Positions 36,301 to 45,057 of a stretch of 64,000 nucleotides of DNA are shown in pieces; the stretch's first letter is position 1, and each line of letters begins with the position of its first letter. Position numbers and translations under genes: made by a program. The stretch spans positions 62,001-126,000 of the forward strand of contig JAIBAN010000010.1 of NCBI GenBank assembly GCA_019695185.1. The letters run 5' to 3'. The notes beneath the pieces were generated by a model. The model was given only the letters and a program-made list of their open reading frames with translations. It did not search any database and was not told the origin of the DNA. This DNA comes from Blastocatellia bacterium. Lineage in GTDB: Bacteria; Acidobacteriota; Blastocatellia; Chloracidobacteriales; Chloracidobacteriaceae.

Positions 36301-37170
36301 GACCGGATAGAGTTCCATGAACTCCTCTTCGGTCCAGCGAAAATGGGGCAACACCCGCAGTGCATCCCGATAGAGCGACCCCAGTTCCCCGCGCTGCATG
36401 GGGTTTTTCTTAAAAATCGCCTGGTCGGTAATCCGGCGCAGGTTATCAATGCTCAAGGTATCTATCTGATACTCGGTTGCCAACCGGGCGGCTGAACCGG
36501 ACTGGGCATCCAGCACGTCTTCGTCCAAAACTCCCAAAATCAATAACGGCAATTCGCGTGATTTGGTGGAAAACAACGAGAGCCATTTCAACATGGCGGT
36601 CACGGTCTCACGCTTGCCATTGCGAAACGACTCGGAAATATCATCCAGACAAATCAGGAGCAGCATGCCCGGAAAAAGCTTGCTGCAAATCAGCTCGCAA
36701 ATCTGGTCGTTTTCCAGGGCCAGATACCATTGGGTATCGTCAAACTCCATCGGGTGTCCGGGCGCGCGCCGGAGTGCCTCCCGCAACAGCGAGGTGAAGT
36801 CAAAACCAGCCCCGCTTCTGGTCGCTCCCGAAATGTTCAACAAGACATAGGTTGACCCCTCCAGCCGGCGAACCGCATTGGTCACCTGGGGATTGCTGCT
36901 GACCAGCATTCGGGTCCGGGGAACCGTGGCCAGGGTTTGAACCACTGTCATCAGGTGGCTTTTGCCGGCTCCCCGTTTCCCGGTCAAAATCCGCGCTGCC
37001 GCTGAAGTGCGCGGCGACGCAATGGATTCAATCAGCCGTGCCACCAGACGCCCCAGCTCGCTCGTAAAATGATAGGCGCGGACAATCCGGTCGCCTTCGG
37101 CTTCCCGAAAATTGGTAATCAGGTCAATTTGTTGAATCTCAATGTAGGACTTGATATTTTGGAGGGGCAT
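33364..37170 (-). CDS. Large P-loop ATPase related to DUF6079/BrxC/PglY proteins
   Basis: 1268 residues, by far the largest gene here. The N-terminus IKSYIEIQQIDLITNFREAE and then ILTGKRGAGKSHLMTVVQTL match the pattern of DUF6079/BrxC/PglY ATPases (a stretch before GxxGxGKSHLM). Walker A is GKRGAGKSH (64-72), Walker B LLLICLDDIS (170-179). ELYPVHPAVLEVSPG recalls the PHPAY-type motif of the same group. The rest is helical with little recognisable homology. Relatives are core components of BREX phage-defence systems, but no pglX, pglZ, brxA/B or methyltransferase is near. Its role alone is unknown. A likely promoter is at 37231-37260. Confidence 0.65.
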   Translation of the reverse strand: MPLQNIKSYIEIQQIDLITNFREAEGDRIVRAYHFTSELGRLVARLIESIASPRTSAAARILTGKRGAGKSHLMTVVQTLATVPRTRMLVSSNPQVTNAVRRLEGSTYVLLNISGATRSGAGFDFTSLLREALRRAPGHPMEFDDTQWYLALENDQICELICSKLFPGMLLLICLDDISESFRNGKRETVTAMLKWLSLFSTKSRELPLLILGVLDEDVLDAQSGSAARLATEYQIDTLSIDNLRRITDQAIFKKNPMQRGELGSLYRDALRVLPHFRWTEEEFMELYPVHPAVLEVSPGMSAYCESFSLFGFMNASAGRALGRRPLQLISLDELFDRFEFDLRKDPRLQRGLEVYDFLATIIIPGLGFGERLKAKLVLKGIFLYSIVNHPASASDLTDTLMLYEERNPEEGYRQVVSILQQLESQAEGQLVGEGDGVERRYSITIVERFDPEARLTAAAVEMAPDDERLCSLLVTLGGIVFNEWPFSPDALLMANAVGQRVEMGIPWRGTLRRGIVAYASPIELNPLAEVRVERHEERMIGGETVETKSDVGDRSLLPTPQSLPDISVPEVKVTFTYQWAEEVCEYDWQLLLLPASSFNLPSIRPALSSLLFWRPGPIDGQGIDILRKAWVIFTRGEEVLGIAAADRLQQLENQVRELFLKLYVEKGVIIASTGQEVPVKLLWGEGVSAKRFTDFLTVLVQGPLTDRFPLHPTFGAVLTEREVRRLVLGLMGGLNPTDQTVQDYARNFALPMHLVVERDSLFQLSVDRDEALGQPFISEVLRLVEASSISDPVPVQVIYQTLRREPYGLLEPVQQLIIMALIAGWRIELIDVSGLRVFGAAELTQDVSFRQYGTVRRTATISYSSEVLTEWCRLLTERPDIQELTIAQGRKQVREALATWYQKWNEYQLIERFNNLPMEMLTTRTWQLIITCKRYFETTSNAVEAVLHERISLEMGLARIVEVFSANPTLFQRARQELRLLVEFLNWLPYYVKAKNYTLTALQVKDDQIVTERRELVHFFEHPHRLLDEDKRRRFENIFKGFQEHFTNYYATRHDEAMGRLAELDPVEDFLASDLWRTFELFLQLNIANQRYMVLAQELLKTLYESHCALPVRDILALQPYCACGFKLGNPLNLPALMDELKAVVRNGIEYHRRLVHQYRPKLSQNLRALAASQQAGGKDQAGPLMALISGNDPAATVNLTFSMIEFINEALKDEKTVLPASPPPPFILGEHFTKAELKAKLLSWIETLPDEEGLSFEMAEAPLSGD

Positions 37171-37230
37171 AGTGATGCCTGATGACTTTTGGAATCAATA
37201 ACTTAGGGAATGGAAAACGGATGCCTGACG

Positions 37231-37260
37231 AATGTAGCACAAGAACTTTCGAATGGACAA
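37231..37260 (-). promoter_or_regulatory. Possible promoter of the large ATPase gene
   Basis: On the minus strand TTGTCC (37255-37260) and TACATT (37231-37236) with an 18-base spacer, about 60 bases upstream of ATG 37170. The -35 box coincides with a GGACAAT repeat unit. Confidence 0.35.
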
Positions 37261-37268
37261 TGGACAAT
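37252..37268. repeat. Two-copy heptamer ATGGACA
   Basis: AATGGACAATGGACAAT is two ATGGACA units plus three bases. The same double unit recurs at 51119-51135, in the spacer of another array. The 328-base gap 37171-37498 shows nothing else apart from the possible promoter and two copies of GATGCCTGA. Confidence 0.6.
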
Positions 37269-37498
37269 CCGCCACCAAGTCAGGAAGAATGTGAAAGTCT
37301 TGCAGCTTACTCCCGGTCTGTTTGCTTCCGGATGTTTCAGCACGACCGGTCAGCCCGACTGCTTTCCGGAGATTAGACATCCTTAATCTTTCTCTAACCA
37401 TCATCTAATTCCCAGTTCTTTAGATTTGGGAGTACGTGTAACACAAGTCAGTTTTCCCCAAGCCAAAGCAAATGTTCTTGAATTTGAACGAGGTATTT

Positions 37499-38638
37499 AT
37501 GCGGCGCACTCAGTTCCTGCGAAAAACTCTCTGTTTGTTGGCGATGGCCGGTATGCTGGGAACCAGCTCCCTGCCGGCTTTTGCCGATGACAAAAATAAA
37601 ACTCCGGCCCGGACCACCGCCAAGCTGGATGATAAAGAAGATCCGCAAAAGATCGGGAAACGGAACATTAACAAAGGGTCCATACAGTTTTATTCAATCG
37701 AAAAGGAAATGGGAATCGGGCAGCAACTGGCGGCTGACTTGGACCGACAACTCAAGTTTGTCAGTGATCCGATCATCACCGAATATGTCAATCGGGTTGG
37801 ACAAAACATCGTTCTCAATTCCGATGCCAAAGTTCCCTTTACCATCAAGGTGGTTGACTCGGAAGAAGTCAACGCCTTTGCTCTTCCCGGCGGCTTCTTT
37901 TACGTAAACAAAGGGTTGATTCTGGCGGCAGACAACGAAGGCGAACTGGCCAGCGTGATGGCGCATGAAATCGCCCATGTCACGGCCCGCCATTCCACCG
38001 AACAGGTATCCAAAGGACAACTCCTCCAACTCGGTTCCATTCCCTTGATTTTCCTGGGAGGCATTGGAGGCGTCCTGGCAGCCAATGGAGCCAACATTCT
38101 GGTTCCGCTGACTTTTTTGAAATTCAGCCGAAATGCGGAAAATGAAGCCGATATGCTGGGGGCTCAATATGCCTGGGCCAGCGGCTACGATCCGAACTCA
38201 ATGGTAACGTTCTTTGAAAAGCTGCAAGCCCGTGAAAAAAACAAACCCGGCACCATGGCGAAACTTTTTTCCACACATCCCACCAATGGTGACCGGATTA
38301 CGCGAGTCCGCGAACTCATCAACCGGTTTCCCCAAAGGGATGAATATGTTATAAACACTTCCGAGTTTTCGCGGGTGAAAGCGCGATTGGGATACATTTC
38401 AGGCGCAACCAACAAACGGGTGGGCAATGATCCGAACAATCCTGACAACGGTCCGCGCCGGCCAACCTTGAAACGGCATCCCAATGATCCGAATTCACCC
38501 ACGGTGGATCCTTCATCTGATTCAAATGACAGTGGTGGGCAACCCAGTTCGGCACCGGCTGATCGCCCCACCCTGAAACGACGGCCTCAGGAAACGCCGC
38601 CGCCGACTTCAGACAATCCACCTCCACAAGTTCCCTGA
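37499..38638 (+). CDS. M48-family metalloprotease, exported
   Basis: 379 residues from ATG 37499, with GAGG five bases upstream; an ATG at 37472 would precede the signal peptide. The signal peptide (KTLCLLAMAGMLGTSSLPAFA) is followed by a mature protein with zinc site HEIAH (H156, E157, H160) and third ligand E216 in NEADMLGAQYA, as in BepA/YfgC and Oma1-type M48B/C proteases. BepA-like proteins degrade misfolded outer-membrane proteins, usually with TPRs, but this one instead has a Pro/Asp/Asn-rich C-terminus (residues 290-379) with no TPR. It is a probable envelope quality protease (inference). A terminator follows. Confidence 0.9.
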   Translation: MRRTQFLRKTLCLLAMAGMLGTSSLPAFADDKNKTPARTTAKLDDKEDPQKIGKRNINKGSIQFYSIEKEMGIGQQLAADLDRQLKFVSDPIITEYVNRVGQNIVLNSDAKVPFTIKVVDSEEVNAFALPGGFFYVNKGLILAADNEGELASVMAHEIAHVTARHSTEQVSKGQLLQLGSIPLIFLGGIGGVLAANGANILVPLTFLKFSRNAENEADMLGAQYAWASGYDPNSMVTFFEKLQAREKNKPGTMAKLFSTHPTNGDRITRVRELINRFPQRDEYVINTSEFSRVKARLGYISGATNKRVGNDPNNPDNGPRRPTLKRHPNDPNSPTVDPSSDSNDSGGQPSSAPADRPTLKRRPQETPPPTSDNPPPQVP

Positions 38639-38667
38639 TCGCAGGATTCCTCTATGGTTTTGGTTTC

Positions 38668-38697
38668 ACCCGTGGCGCAAGTCACGGGTTTTTTTTG
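38668..38697 (+). terminator. Rho-independent terminator after the M48 protease gene
   Basis: ACCCGTG (38668-38674) pairs with CACGGGT (38683-38689), followed by eight T. Confidence 0.9.
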
Positions 38698-38828
38698 TTC
38701 TTGGGAAAGGTTTCAGAACCAGCGTCCCGAAAGGCTGATGGAAAACTCACTTGCTCCCTGAATCAGACGGATGGTTCAATAGGCGCTTTACCATTCAGTC
38801 CCTGGTGTAAAAAGCGGAGTGGTACCAA

Positions 38829-40805
38829 ATGCGCTGCTCCCCTTTCACCTTTCCCGTCTGTTTTCCAATGAGGTTTGCCGTGGCCAAACAACACGAAGAA
38901 GAAGCTCTTGCCAAAACCAATAACCAACAAATGACTGGGCGGCTCCTGAGCTACCTGAAACCCTATACATTATCAGTCGCAACTGCAATTCCATTGATTA
39001 CGCTGACCGCCCTGTTTGAACTCCTGGCCCTCAACCTCACCATGATTGCAGTGGATGTGTACCTGAAACCGCCTTCGGACCAGTCCCTTGGCTTTTTTTC
39101 CCGGTCCTACCTGTCCCTGACCAACGCCCTGGGCTGGCAACTGACTCCGGCTGACGGGGTACTATTCATTGGCCTTTGTTATCTGGTCACGATTGGACTG
39201 GTTTTTGGCTTGACCTATCTGCAAAGCATCATTCTCAACTCGATGGGTCAATTCATTATGTATGACCTGCGGAAAGAAATTTTCGCCAAGTTTCAACACC
39301 TTCCGCTCAGTTACTATGACCAAAATCCGGTTGGCCGCTTGATTACCCGCCTGACCTCCGATGTGGATGCACTCAATGAATTATTTACCGCCGGGTTCGT
39401 GACCCTCTTCAGCGATTTATTCACCCTGGTGGGAATTATCATGTTCCTGCTCTTAATCAATTGGAAACTGGCTTTGGTGAGCATGGTCATTGTTCCCCTG
39501 CTCTTTGCCGTAACGGTCTGGTTCCGGATTAACGCCACGGCTACATACCGGATTGTGCGCTTGAAAATGGCCCGGATTAACGCCTTTTTACAGGAACATA
39601 TCAGCGGCATGATGGTCGTCCAGCTTTTTAACCGGGAGGAACGGGCGCTGGCGGACTTTACCGACATCAACGACCAACATCGGGTGGCCAATATCAACAC
39701 CATTTTTTACTACGCTGTTTTTTATCCGGCAGTGGGTTTTGTCAGCTCCATTGGCACGGGGCTGGTGGTGTGGTATGGCGGCGGACAGGTCATTCAGGGA
39801 GCCTTGTCTCTGGGGGCTTTGATTTTCTTCATTCAATCAATGCAGCGGTTTTACGAACCGATTCAGGACATCAGCGAAAAGTACAATATTTTGCAGGCTG
39901 CAATTGCCGCTTCCGAACGGATTTTCAAATTGCTTGATGAACCGCTGGAAATCACGTCACCGGAAAACCCGGTGCGGCTGGCCGAACCCATCCGGGGCCA
40001 GATTGAATTCCGGAATGTTTCCTTTGCCTACAAACCCGGCGAATGGGTCCTGAAGGACGTTTCCTTCAAAGCCGCCCCCGGCACCTCGATTGCACTGGTG
40101 GGAGCCACCGGCTCCGGCAAAACCACCATCACCAGCCTGCTCATGCGGTTTTACGACATTCAGGAAGGCCAGATTCTGTTGGATGGAGTGGACATCCGCC
40201 AGTTGGACTTGCGGCAACTCCGGCAGTCCTTTGGAATTGTCTTGCAGGATGTCTTTCTTTTTGCGGGAAATATTGCTGACAACATCCGGCTGGGGAATCC
40301 GAAAATTGGCGAGGAACGGATCCGATTTGCCGCCCAGGAGGTGCAAGCCGACGAATTCATACAGGCTTTGGCTGGCGGGTACGAAGCCGAAGTCAAAGAG
40401 CGTGGGGCAACCCTTTCCGTGGGACAAAAACAGTTACTCAGTTTTGCCCGTGCCCTGGCCTTTGACCCCCGGATTTTGATTCTGGATGAGGCGACCTCCA
40501 GCATTGACACCCACACCGAACAACTGATTCAACAGGCGATTGACCGGTTACTGGTCAACCGGACCTCAATTATTGTGGCCCATCGGCTTTCCACCATCCA
40601 GAAGGCTGACACGATTATTGTGCTGCACAAGGGCGAAATCCGGGAAATGGGCACGCACCAGGAACTGCTGGCGCAACGCGGATTGTATCGGCGGCTGTAT
40701 GAACTTCAGTATAAGGACCAGACCGCCAATGCGCCTGAGGTGGTTGAACCGGCCAACCTGCCGCTGGCATCAAGTCACCTGGAAGCACAGGCATTTGAGG
40801 GCTAA
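38829..40805 (+). CDS. ABC transporter, fused permease/ATPase exporter
   Basis: 658 residues. ATG 38829 has GGAG nine bases upstream; GTG 38880 with TGAGG before it is an equally plausible start. The transmembrane domain (residues 40-340) has six hydrophobic stretches, with YDLRKEIFAKFQHLPLSYYDQNPVGRLITRL typical of type-IV exporters. The NBD has Walker A GATGSGKTT, Q-loop LQDVFLFAGNI, signature LSVGQKQ and Walker B ILILDEATSSID plus H-loop IVAHRLST. The protein is one half of a homodimer or heterodimer in lipid, drug or peptide export. Its substrate is not indicated by neighbours. Confidence 0.93.
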   Translation: MRCSPFTFPVCFPMRFAVAKQHEEEALAKTNNQQMTGRLLSYLKPYTLSVATAIPLITLTALFELLALNLTMIAVDVYLKPPSDQSLGFFSRSYLSLTNALGWQLTPADGVLFIGLCYLVTIGLVFGLTYLQSIILNSMGQFIMYDLRKEIFAKFQHLPLSYYDQNPVGRLITRLTSDVDALNELFTAGFVTLFSDLFTLVGIIMFLLLINWKLALVSMVIVPLLFAVTVWFRINATATYRIVRLKMARINAFLQEHISGMMVVQLFNREERALADFTDINDQHRVANINTIFYYAVFYPAVGFVSSIGTGLVVWYGGGQVIQGALSLGALIFFIQSMQRFYEPIQDISEKYNILQAAIAASERIFKLLDEPLEITSPENPVRLAEPIRGQIEFRNVSFAYKPGEWVLKDVSFKAAPGTSIALVGATGSGKTTITSLLMRFYDIQEGQILLDGVDIRQLDLRQLRQSFGIVLQDVFLFAGNIADNIRLGNPKIGEERIRFAAQEVQADEFIQALAGGYEAEVKERGATLSVGQKQLLSFARALAFDPRILILDEATSSIDTHTEQLIQQAIDRLLVNRTSIIVAHRLSTIQKADTIIVLHKGEIREMGTHQELLAQRGLYRRLYELQYKDQTANAPEVVEPANLPLASSHLEAQAFEG

Positions 40806-40830
40806 CCAAACCAGGATATGAAGTTCAGTG

Positions 40831-40851
40831 TTTCGGATTTCGGGTTTGGAA
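40831..40851. repeat. Heptamer-like tandem TTTCGGA/TTTCGGG/TTTGGAA
   Basis: Three seven-base units downstream of the ABC exporter stop (25 bases) in the 106-base gap before the convergent hrpB. The units are degenerate. Confidence 0.5.
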
Positions 40852-40911
40852 ACCTTTTTTCCGAATTCAGGGCTGACCGTTTGCGTGCCAAACAGCCCTT
40901 GGATGGACTGC

Positions 40912-43551
40912 TCAGTTCTGCCTGCGTGGGTTTTCCGGCCAGGAATGTTTGGGGTAGCGGCGGCAGAGTTCTTTGCGGATGCCCGGATAATGCCGCTCCC
41001 AGAATCCGGCCAAGTCCGTGGTGACCTGGACCGCCCGTTGGTTGGGAGCCAGCAAATGCAGCACCACCGGCACCCGGCCACCCGCCACAGAAGGCCCTCG
41101 CTCCATCCCAAAGAAATCCTGCAACCGTGATTCGAGCCAGGGAGATTGGCCGATTTCGTAGTGAATCCGTACATGTCGGCGCGCCGACAATGACGTAAAT
41201 TCAGGCGCAAGTCGTTCCATTTCGCCAAGTTGCGAGGCCGACAGAAGCATTTTCAGGCGAGCCAGCAAACCGGTGTTTCCATCCTCGGCAGCCCGCCGAA
41301 AATCAGCCACGCCGGAGCGCCCCAGACAGAGTTGGCGGGTTGCCTCGGCAAGTTCGGTTTCGGTTATCAGGGGATAGTTTTTTTCAGGCAAGGCGCGCCG
41401 GAGAAACTCCAAACGGGCCAGGAACCCGTCCAGCTTTTCGGCATTCACAAACGAGCGGATGCCTCGCTGCTGAATCACCTCAAAAAGAACCTGCGCGGCT
41501 GCTTTTTGCGAGCCTTCCCCACCTCTGCTTTCATCAATCACAAGCTGGTCGTAACACATGCGGCTGACGGCGGTCACCCGTTCAGATTGGGCATCCCACT
41601 GCACATCGTCTTCTTCACGGATGAATTCCGGAAAATATTCCAACAGCCATTCAGGCTCGATTTTGGAAGCCAGCCGGACAAGAACCGCCTTTCCCGGTCG
41701 TTCCTCGACATCAGTACAAACCAGGAATTCAGCCTTGTGGACTGCACTGTTTTCGGAGAGCTCTGCCGCGCCTCCACCTGACAACAAAACTTCACGGGTT
41801 CCGGATTGCTTCCCTTTTGACCGGCGGCGGGCCACCCGGTCCGGAAAAGCTGTCAACAAGCCCCGGGCAATCGCCTCTTCCAGTTCCACAGGGCTGACCT
41901 GTCCAACTACCGGCTTTCCTGGTGAGGAAAGAATTCGTTGGATTTGGCGGCGGGAACGCTCGGTCCGGGTGACTGCCCCCACGTCCAGTCCAAACCCACG
42001 CAAGCGGTTGGGTTCAAACCGGACCTGTTTTGCTTCGGCAAAGGCATCCAGCAAAACCAAAATATCCGAATCAGCCGTCAGATGATTCCGTTTGGGTGAA
42101 GCAAAACTGCCCCCCAATTGACTGCGCGCCCCCAGCCGGATGTCCCGTTCCCCCAATATGGCAGCAGCCAGACAGCCCTCCTGCCCCCAGCCCAACCGCT
42201 GGGTTTCCAACACCAGACGTGAAAGGCGGGGATGAAGCGGAAACCTGAGCATCTGCCGACCGGTTTCGGTCAGACTCATCCGGCTGTCGATGGCTCCCAA
42301 CCGCAGCAGCAATTGGTCGGCTGCCGCCAAAGCATCTGCCGGAGGTGCCTCCAGCCACTCTGTCTGGTCCAGTTGGCGGATTCCCAAACCGTGCAGAGTC
42401 AGTACGGTTTCCGCCAAATCAACTCGTGACAACTCGTTGGTTTCAAAAGCCGGACGCGTCTCGAAATCATGTTTGGTGTACAACCGCAGGCAGATTCCCG
42501 GACGGGTCCGCCCGGCCCGCCCACTGCGTTGAATGGCTGCTGAACGGCTGATTTTCCCCACATCCAACCGGGGCAGACCAGTCCAAGGGGAATTGGTCAT
42601 GATTCTGGCCAAACCTGAATCCAGCACACCGGCAACCCCCTCAATCGTCACTGAGGATTCGGCCACATTCGTCGAAAGGATGATTTTTCGCTGCGCAGCA
42701 GGTCGCACGGCCCGGTCCTGTTCTTCGGGGGTTAAATCGCCATGCAGCGGCAGCAGCACAGCCTGAGCCGTTTCGGCCACGGACTGACAGGCTTCCCGAG
42801 CGCGCCGGATTTCTGCCGCGCCTGGTAAAAACACCAGGATGTCACCTGATTTTTGCAAGCTTGGCGTGGCCAGCATTTTTCGCAAGCCGCCTGCCACCTG
42901 CTGCTCCAAAGGTCGGGAATCCAGCCCGGAGCTATGCTCAAGCTCAACCTCGAACCGTTTGCCCTCCGAACGAACGACGGGGCAATCACCCAAAAATGCT
43001 GCCACCGCTGTGGTTTCCAAAGTGGCTGACATGGCCACGATTTTCAAATCCGGGCGGGTGGTTTTCTGGAGCCGCCGGAGCAGCATGAGGGCCATGTCGG
43101 TTTGCAGATGGCGTTCATGGAATTCATCCAAAACGACCACCTGCACCTCTTTCAATTCCGGGTCGTCTATCAAACGGCGGGTCAAGACCCCCTCGGTCAC
43201 AAACCACAAACGGGTCTGCCGGTTTCCGACCACTTCAAACCGAACCTGAAATCCAACTGTTTCCCCCAACCGTTCATTCCGTTCCTCTGCCACCCGTCGG
43301 GCTGCCATCCGGGCCGCCAACCGCCGTGGTTCCAAAACCACCACCTGACCTGAACTGAGGACTGAGCCGGTTCCCATTCCTGGGAACAGGCCACGGTTGG
43401 CAGTCGGTCCGGTAAACAGTTCCAGCAATGCGGCTGGAACCCTGGTGGTTTTGCCGGCTCCGGGTGGGGCTTCGATAACCAGATTGTGTCCTTCCCGGAT
43501 TCTGGTTGTGATCTCCGGAAGAACAGCTTCAATTGGAAGTGGTTCGGGCAT
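40912..43551 (-). CDS. hrpB: ATP-dependent helicase HrpB
   Basis: 879 residues. DEAH/RHA-type helicase: motif I APPGAGKTTRVP, motif II VLDEFHER (a DEFH box as in HrpB), motif III MSATLE, then STNVAESSVTIEGV and QRSGRAGRTRPG (motif VI). The long C-terminal region has the HrpB-specific domain. HrpB is a non-essential bacterial helicase of unclear substrate. It is the last gene of the cluster lipB-nudix, unknown, yhhN, hrpB. The 16-bp palindrome at 41174-41189 is part of the coding region (S-A-R-R-H). Confidence 0.92.
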   Translation of the reverse strand: MPEPLPIEAVLPEITTRIREGHNLVIEAPPGAGKTTRVPAALLELFTGPTANRGLFPGMGTGSVLSSGQVVVLEPRRLAARMAARRVAEERNERLGETVGFQVRFEVVGNRQTRLWFVTEGVLTRRLIDDPELKEVQVVVLDEFHERHLQTDMALMLLRRLQKTTRPDLKIVAMSATLETTAVAAFLGDCPVVRSEGKRFEVELEHSSGLDSRPLEQQVAGGLRKMLATPSLQKSGDILVFLPGAAEIRRAREACQSVAETAQAVLLPLHGDLTPEEQDRAVRPAAQRKIILSTNVAESSVTIEGVAGVLDSGLARIMTNSPWTGLPRLDVGKISRSAAIQRSGRAGRTRPGICLRLYTKHDFETRPAFETNELSRVDLAETVLTLHGLGIRQLDQTEWLEAPPADALAAADQLLLRLGAIDSRMSLTETGRQMLRFPLHPRLSRLVLETQRLGWGQEGCLAAAILGERDIRLGARSQLGGSFASPKRNHLTADSDILVLLDAFAEAKQVRFEPNRLRGFGLDVGAVTRTERSRRQIQRILSSPGKPVVGQVSPVELEEAIARGLLTAFPDRVARRRSKGKQSGTREVLLSGGGAAELSENSAVHKAEFLVCTDVEERPGKAVLVRLASKIEPEWLLEYFPEFIREEDDVQWDAQSERVTAVSRMCYDQLVIDESRGGEGSQKAAAQVLFEVIQQRGIRSFVNAEKLDGFLARLEFLRRALPEKNYPLITETELAEATRQLCLGRSGVADFRRAAEDGNTGLLARLKMLLSASQLGEMERLAPEFTSLSARRHVRIHYEIGQSPWLESRLQDFFGMERGPSVAGGRVPVVLHLLAPNQRAVQVTTDLAGFWERHYPGIRKELCRRYPKHSWPENPRRQN
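41174..41189. repeat. 16-bp palindrome repeated within hrpB
   Basis: TGTCGGCG followed by CGCCGACA, identical to the central 16 bases of 8602-8619. It is part of the hrpB coding sequence. Confidence 0.7.
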
Positions 43552-43559
43552 GTGGGAAG

Positions 43560-43577
43560 TTTTGAGTTTTGAGTTTT
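43560..43577. repeat. Two-copy heptamer TTTTGAG at yhhN stop
   Basis: TTTTGAG is present twice, then TTTTC, ending one base before the yhhN stop codon complement (43579-43581) and eight bases upstream of the hrpB ATG. The hrpB start lacks an obvious Shine-Dalgarno sequence because the repeat occupies that region. Confidence 0.6.
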
Positions 43578-43578
43578 C

Positions 43579-44286
43579 TCACACCGATTTGGCAAACAGG
43601 TATTGGGAAAGGAAATACGTTCCCATAATGGCGAGTGAAGCTCCGGAAAAAGGAGCATAAAATTTATTCAAAGCCAGCAACGAATCGGAAATGACAAAGA
43701 GCATGGCGGCATAGGCAGCCAGTTCGGTGTTGACTCCCGGCGATGCCTTCCAGCGGTTGATGGCCTGGCAGGCCATCAGGGAAAGCGCTCCCATGTAGAG
43801 TAGAACCGGCACCCGCAATGAACCAAGATGGGGGAAAACCAGTGCCAGAATGGCACTTCCGTAAATCAAAATGGGATAGGCATACCAGGTAAATGTGGCC
43901 GGAGGTTTTTGAAACGTGAAGGCAGTGGCAAACAACACATGAGCCAGGAAAAAACTGGCCATTCCACTCAAGAACCAAATCTGGTCGGATTTTTGAAACA
44001 TCAAAAAGACATCACCCAGGAGCGAACAAACCAGCGCCAGAATCAAGGCACTTTTGTACAATTCCGATATGGCCGGGGTTCGCTGCCACGCCATGGCAAT
44101 AATCAGCACCATCGTCATGGGTTTGAACACATAGATCAGTGACCGCATGTCCAGCATATCACCAGCCAGGTAGCAAAGGGCCGATACAACAATCAGCCCG
44201 GTCATGACCGGGCCGGGCAGAAACGGGTCTTTGGGTATTCCGGGAGCGGTTTCCTTTTTCTCTTTCTTTCTGTTTTTGCGACTCAT
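43579..44286 (-). CDS. YhhN family protein, putative lysoplasmalogenase
   Basis: 235 residues from ATG 44286; the open frame extends to 44325. A charged start (SRKNRKKEKKE) precedes eight hydrophobic segments. LLGDVFLMF, FKPMTMVLII and VISDSLLALNKF are the conserved patches of the YhhN/TMEM86 family; the two Asp residues in GD and SD are the proposed catalytic acids. Human TMEM86B hydrolyses lysoplasmalogens; bacterial homologues are less certain. It lies between an unknown gene and hrpB. Confidence 0.87.
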   Translation of the reverse strand: MSRKNRKKEKKETAPGIPKDPFLPGPVMTGLIVVSALCYLAGDMLDMRSLIYVFKPMTMVLIIAMAWQRTPAISELYKSALILALVCSLLGDVFLMFQKSDQIWFLSGMASFFLAHVLFATAFTFQKPPATFTWYAYPILIYGSAILALVFPHLGSLRVPVLLYMGALSLMACQAINRWKASPGVNTELAAYAAMLFVISDSLLALNKFYAPFSGASLAIMGTYFLSQYLFAKSV

Positions 44287-44328
44287 ATTTTTTCCAGGGG
44301 TGAACAGTAAGTCCCCCATCCGCAATCC

Positions 44329-45039
44329 TTATTTTGTACGGTAACGGTTGATATATTCCTGCCCTACCGCTGGCATGGGGGTTCCTTCATAATCGGCAAA
44401 CCAAATTTCGTTTTCCAGCCAAAAACGACAGAGAAAGGCTTCGAAGGATTCGGCGCAATAGACAATTTCATCCGGGTCTGGGGGAGACATTCCATCTTCC
44501 TCGTCCTGGTCACTCAGATTTCTTCCAACATCATAGTAATCGGGTGAAGCCACGACTGCATGGTCCTTCCCATCAGCGGTCAAATACAGATACCAGTACA
44601 AACACCCTTGGGAGTCGGCCATGAACCGAATCAGAAAACCATCGCCAACCGGTGAGGGTACCATTTCCCCAGCCAAGTCCAGAAAACAATCCGTGTTTGA
44701 GCGAATCCGTTGTCGGAACGCCGGATTTTCAAAAAAGGCAAGAAAGGAATCAGGCAAAGCAAGACCTGGCTGGCGGAAGGCAGATGCTTTCAGTCCGTCC
44801 AGGGCTTTTGCCAAAACCTGATGGCTTTTGGTTCCCTCCGCCTGTCCAATGCAATGTGGTTGAACCGGCAGTTCGGTCAACCATCTGAAATCACCTTTCA
44901 ATTCAAAAGGCAGGGGTGGTAGCCGGTCAAAATCGTAACGGCCATAGGTTCCGACATCAGGGCGGTCCTCCATCAGTCCCGCGCTTTCCAAATCGGTTCC
45001 CCACCAATGGCTGGCAAAAGGTGCTTCACTGGGTAACAT
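44329..45039 (-). CDS. Unknown protein, possibly SUKH/SMI1-KNR4-like
   Basis: 236 residues. The region LPDSFLAFFENPAFRQRI, then CFLDLAGEMV, then GDGFLIRFMADSQGCLYWYLYL resembles the SMI1/KNR4 (SUKH) layout with a sheet and a closing CAESFEAFLCRFWLENEIWF. SUKH proteins are often immunity proteins for toxins or housekeeping binders. No toxin gene is near. The gene lies 18 bases downstream of lipB and 42 bases upstream of yhhN, so it is probably in their operon. Family assignment is tentative. Confidence 0.5.
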   Translation of the reverse strand: MLPSEAPFASHWWGTDLESAGLMEDRPDVGTYGRYDFDRLPPLPFELKGDFRWLTELPVQPHCIGQAEGTKSHQVLAKALDGLKASAFRQPGLALPDSFLAFFENPAFRQRIRSNTDCFLDLAGEMVPSPVGDGFLIRFMADSQGCLYWYLYLTADGKDHAVVASPDYYDVGRNLSDQDEEDGMSPPDPDEIVYCAESFEAFLCRFWLENEIWFADYEGTPMPAVGQEYINRYRTK

Positions 45040-45057
45040 TATCCGTCTCCTTACGGG

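Noticed and set aside
33364..37170. Complete BREX cluster
   Set aside because: No methyltransferase, PglZ, BrxA/B or Lon-like gene lies within the window; only one ATPase is present.
44329..45039. Toxin-immunity pair
   Set aside because: The SUKH-like pattern is weak and no polymorphic toxin gene is adjacent.
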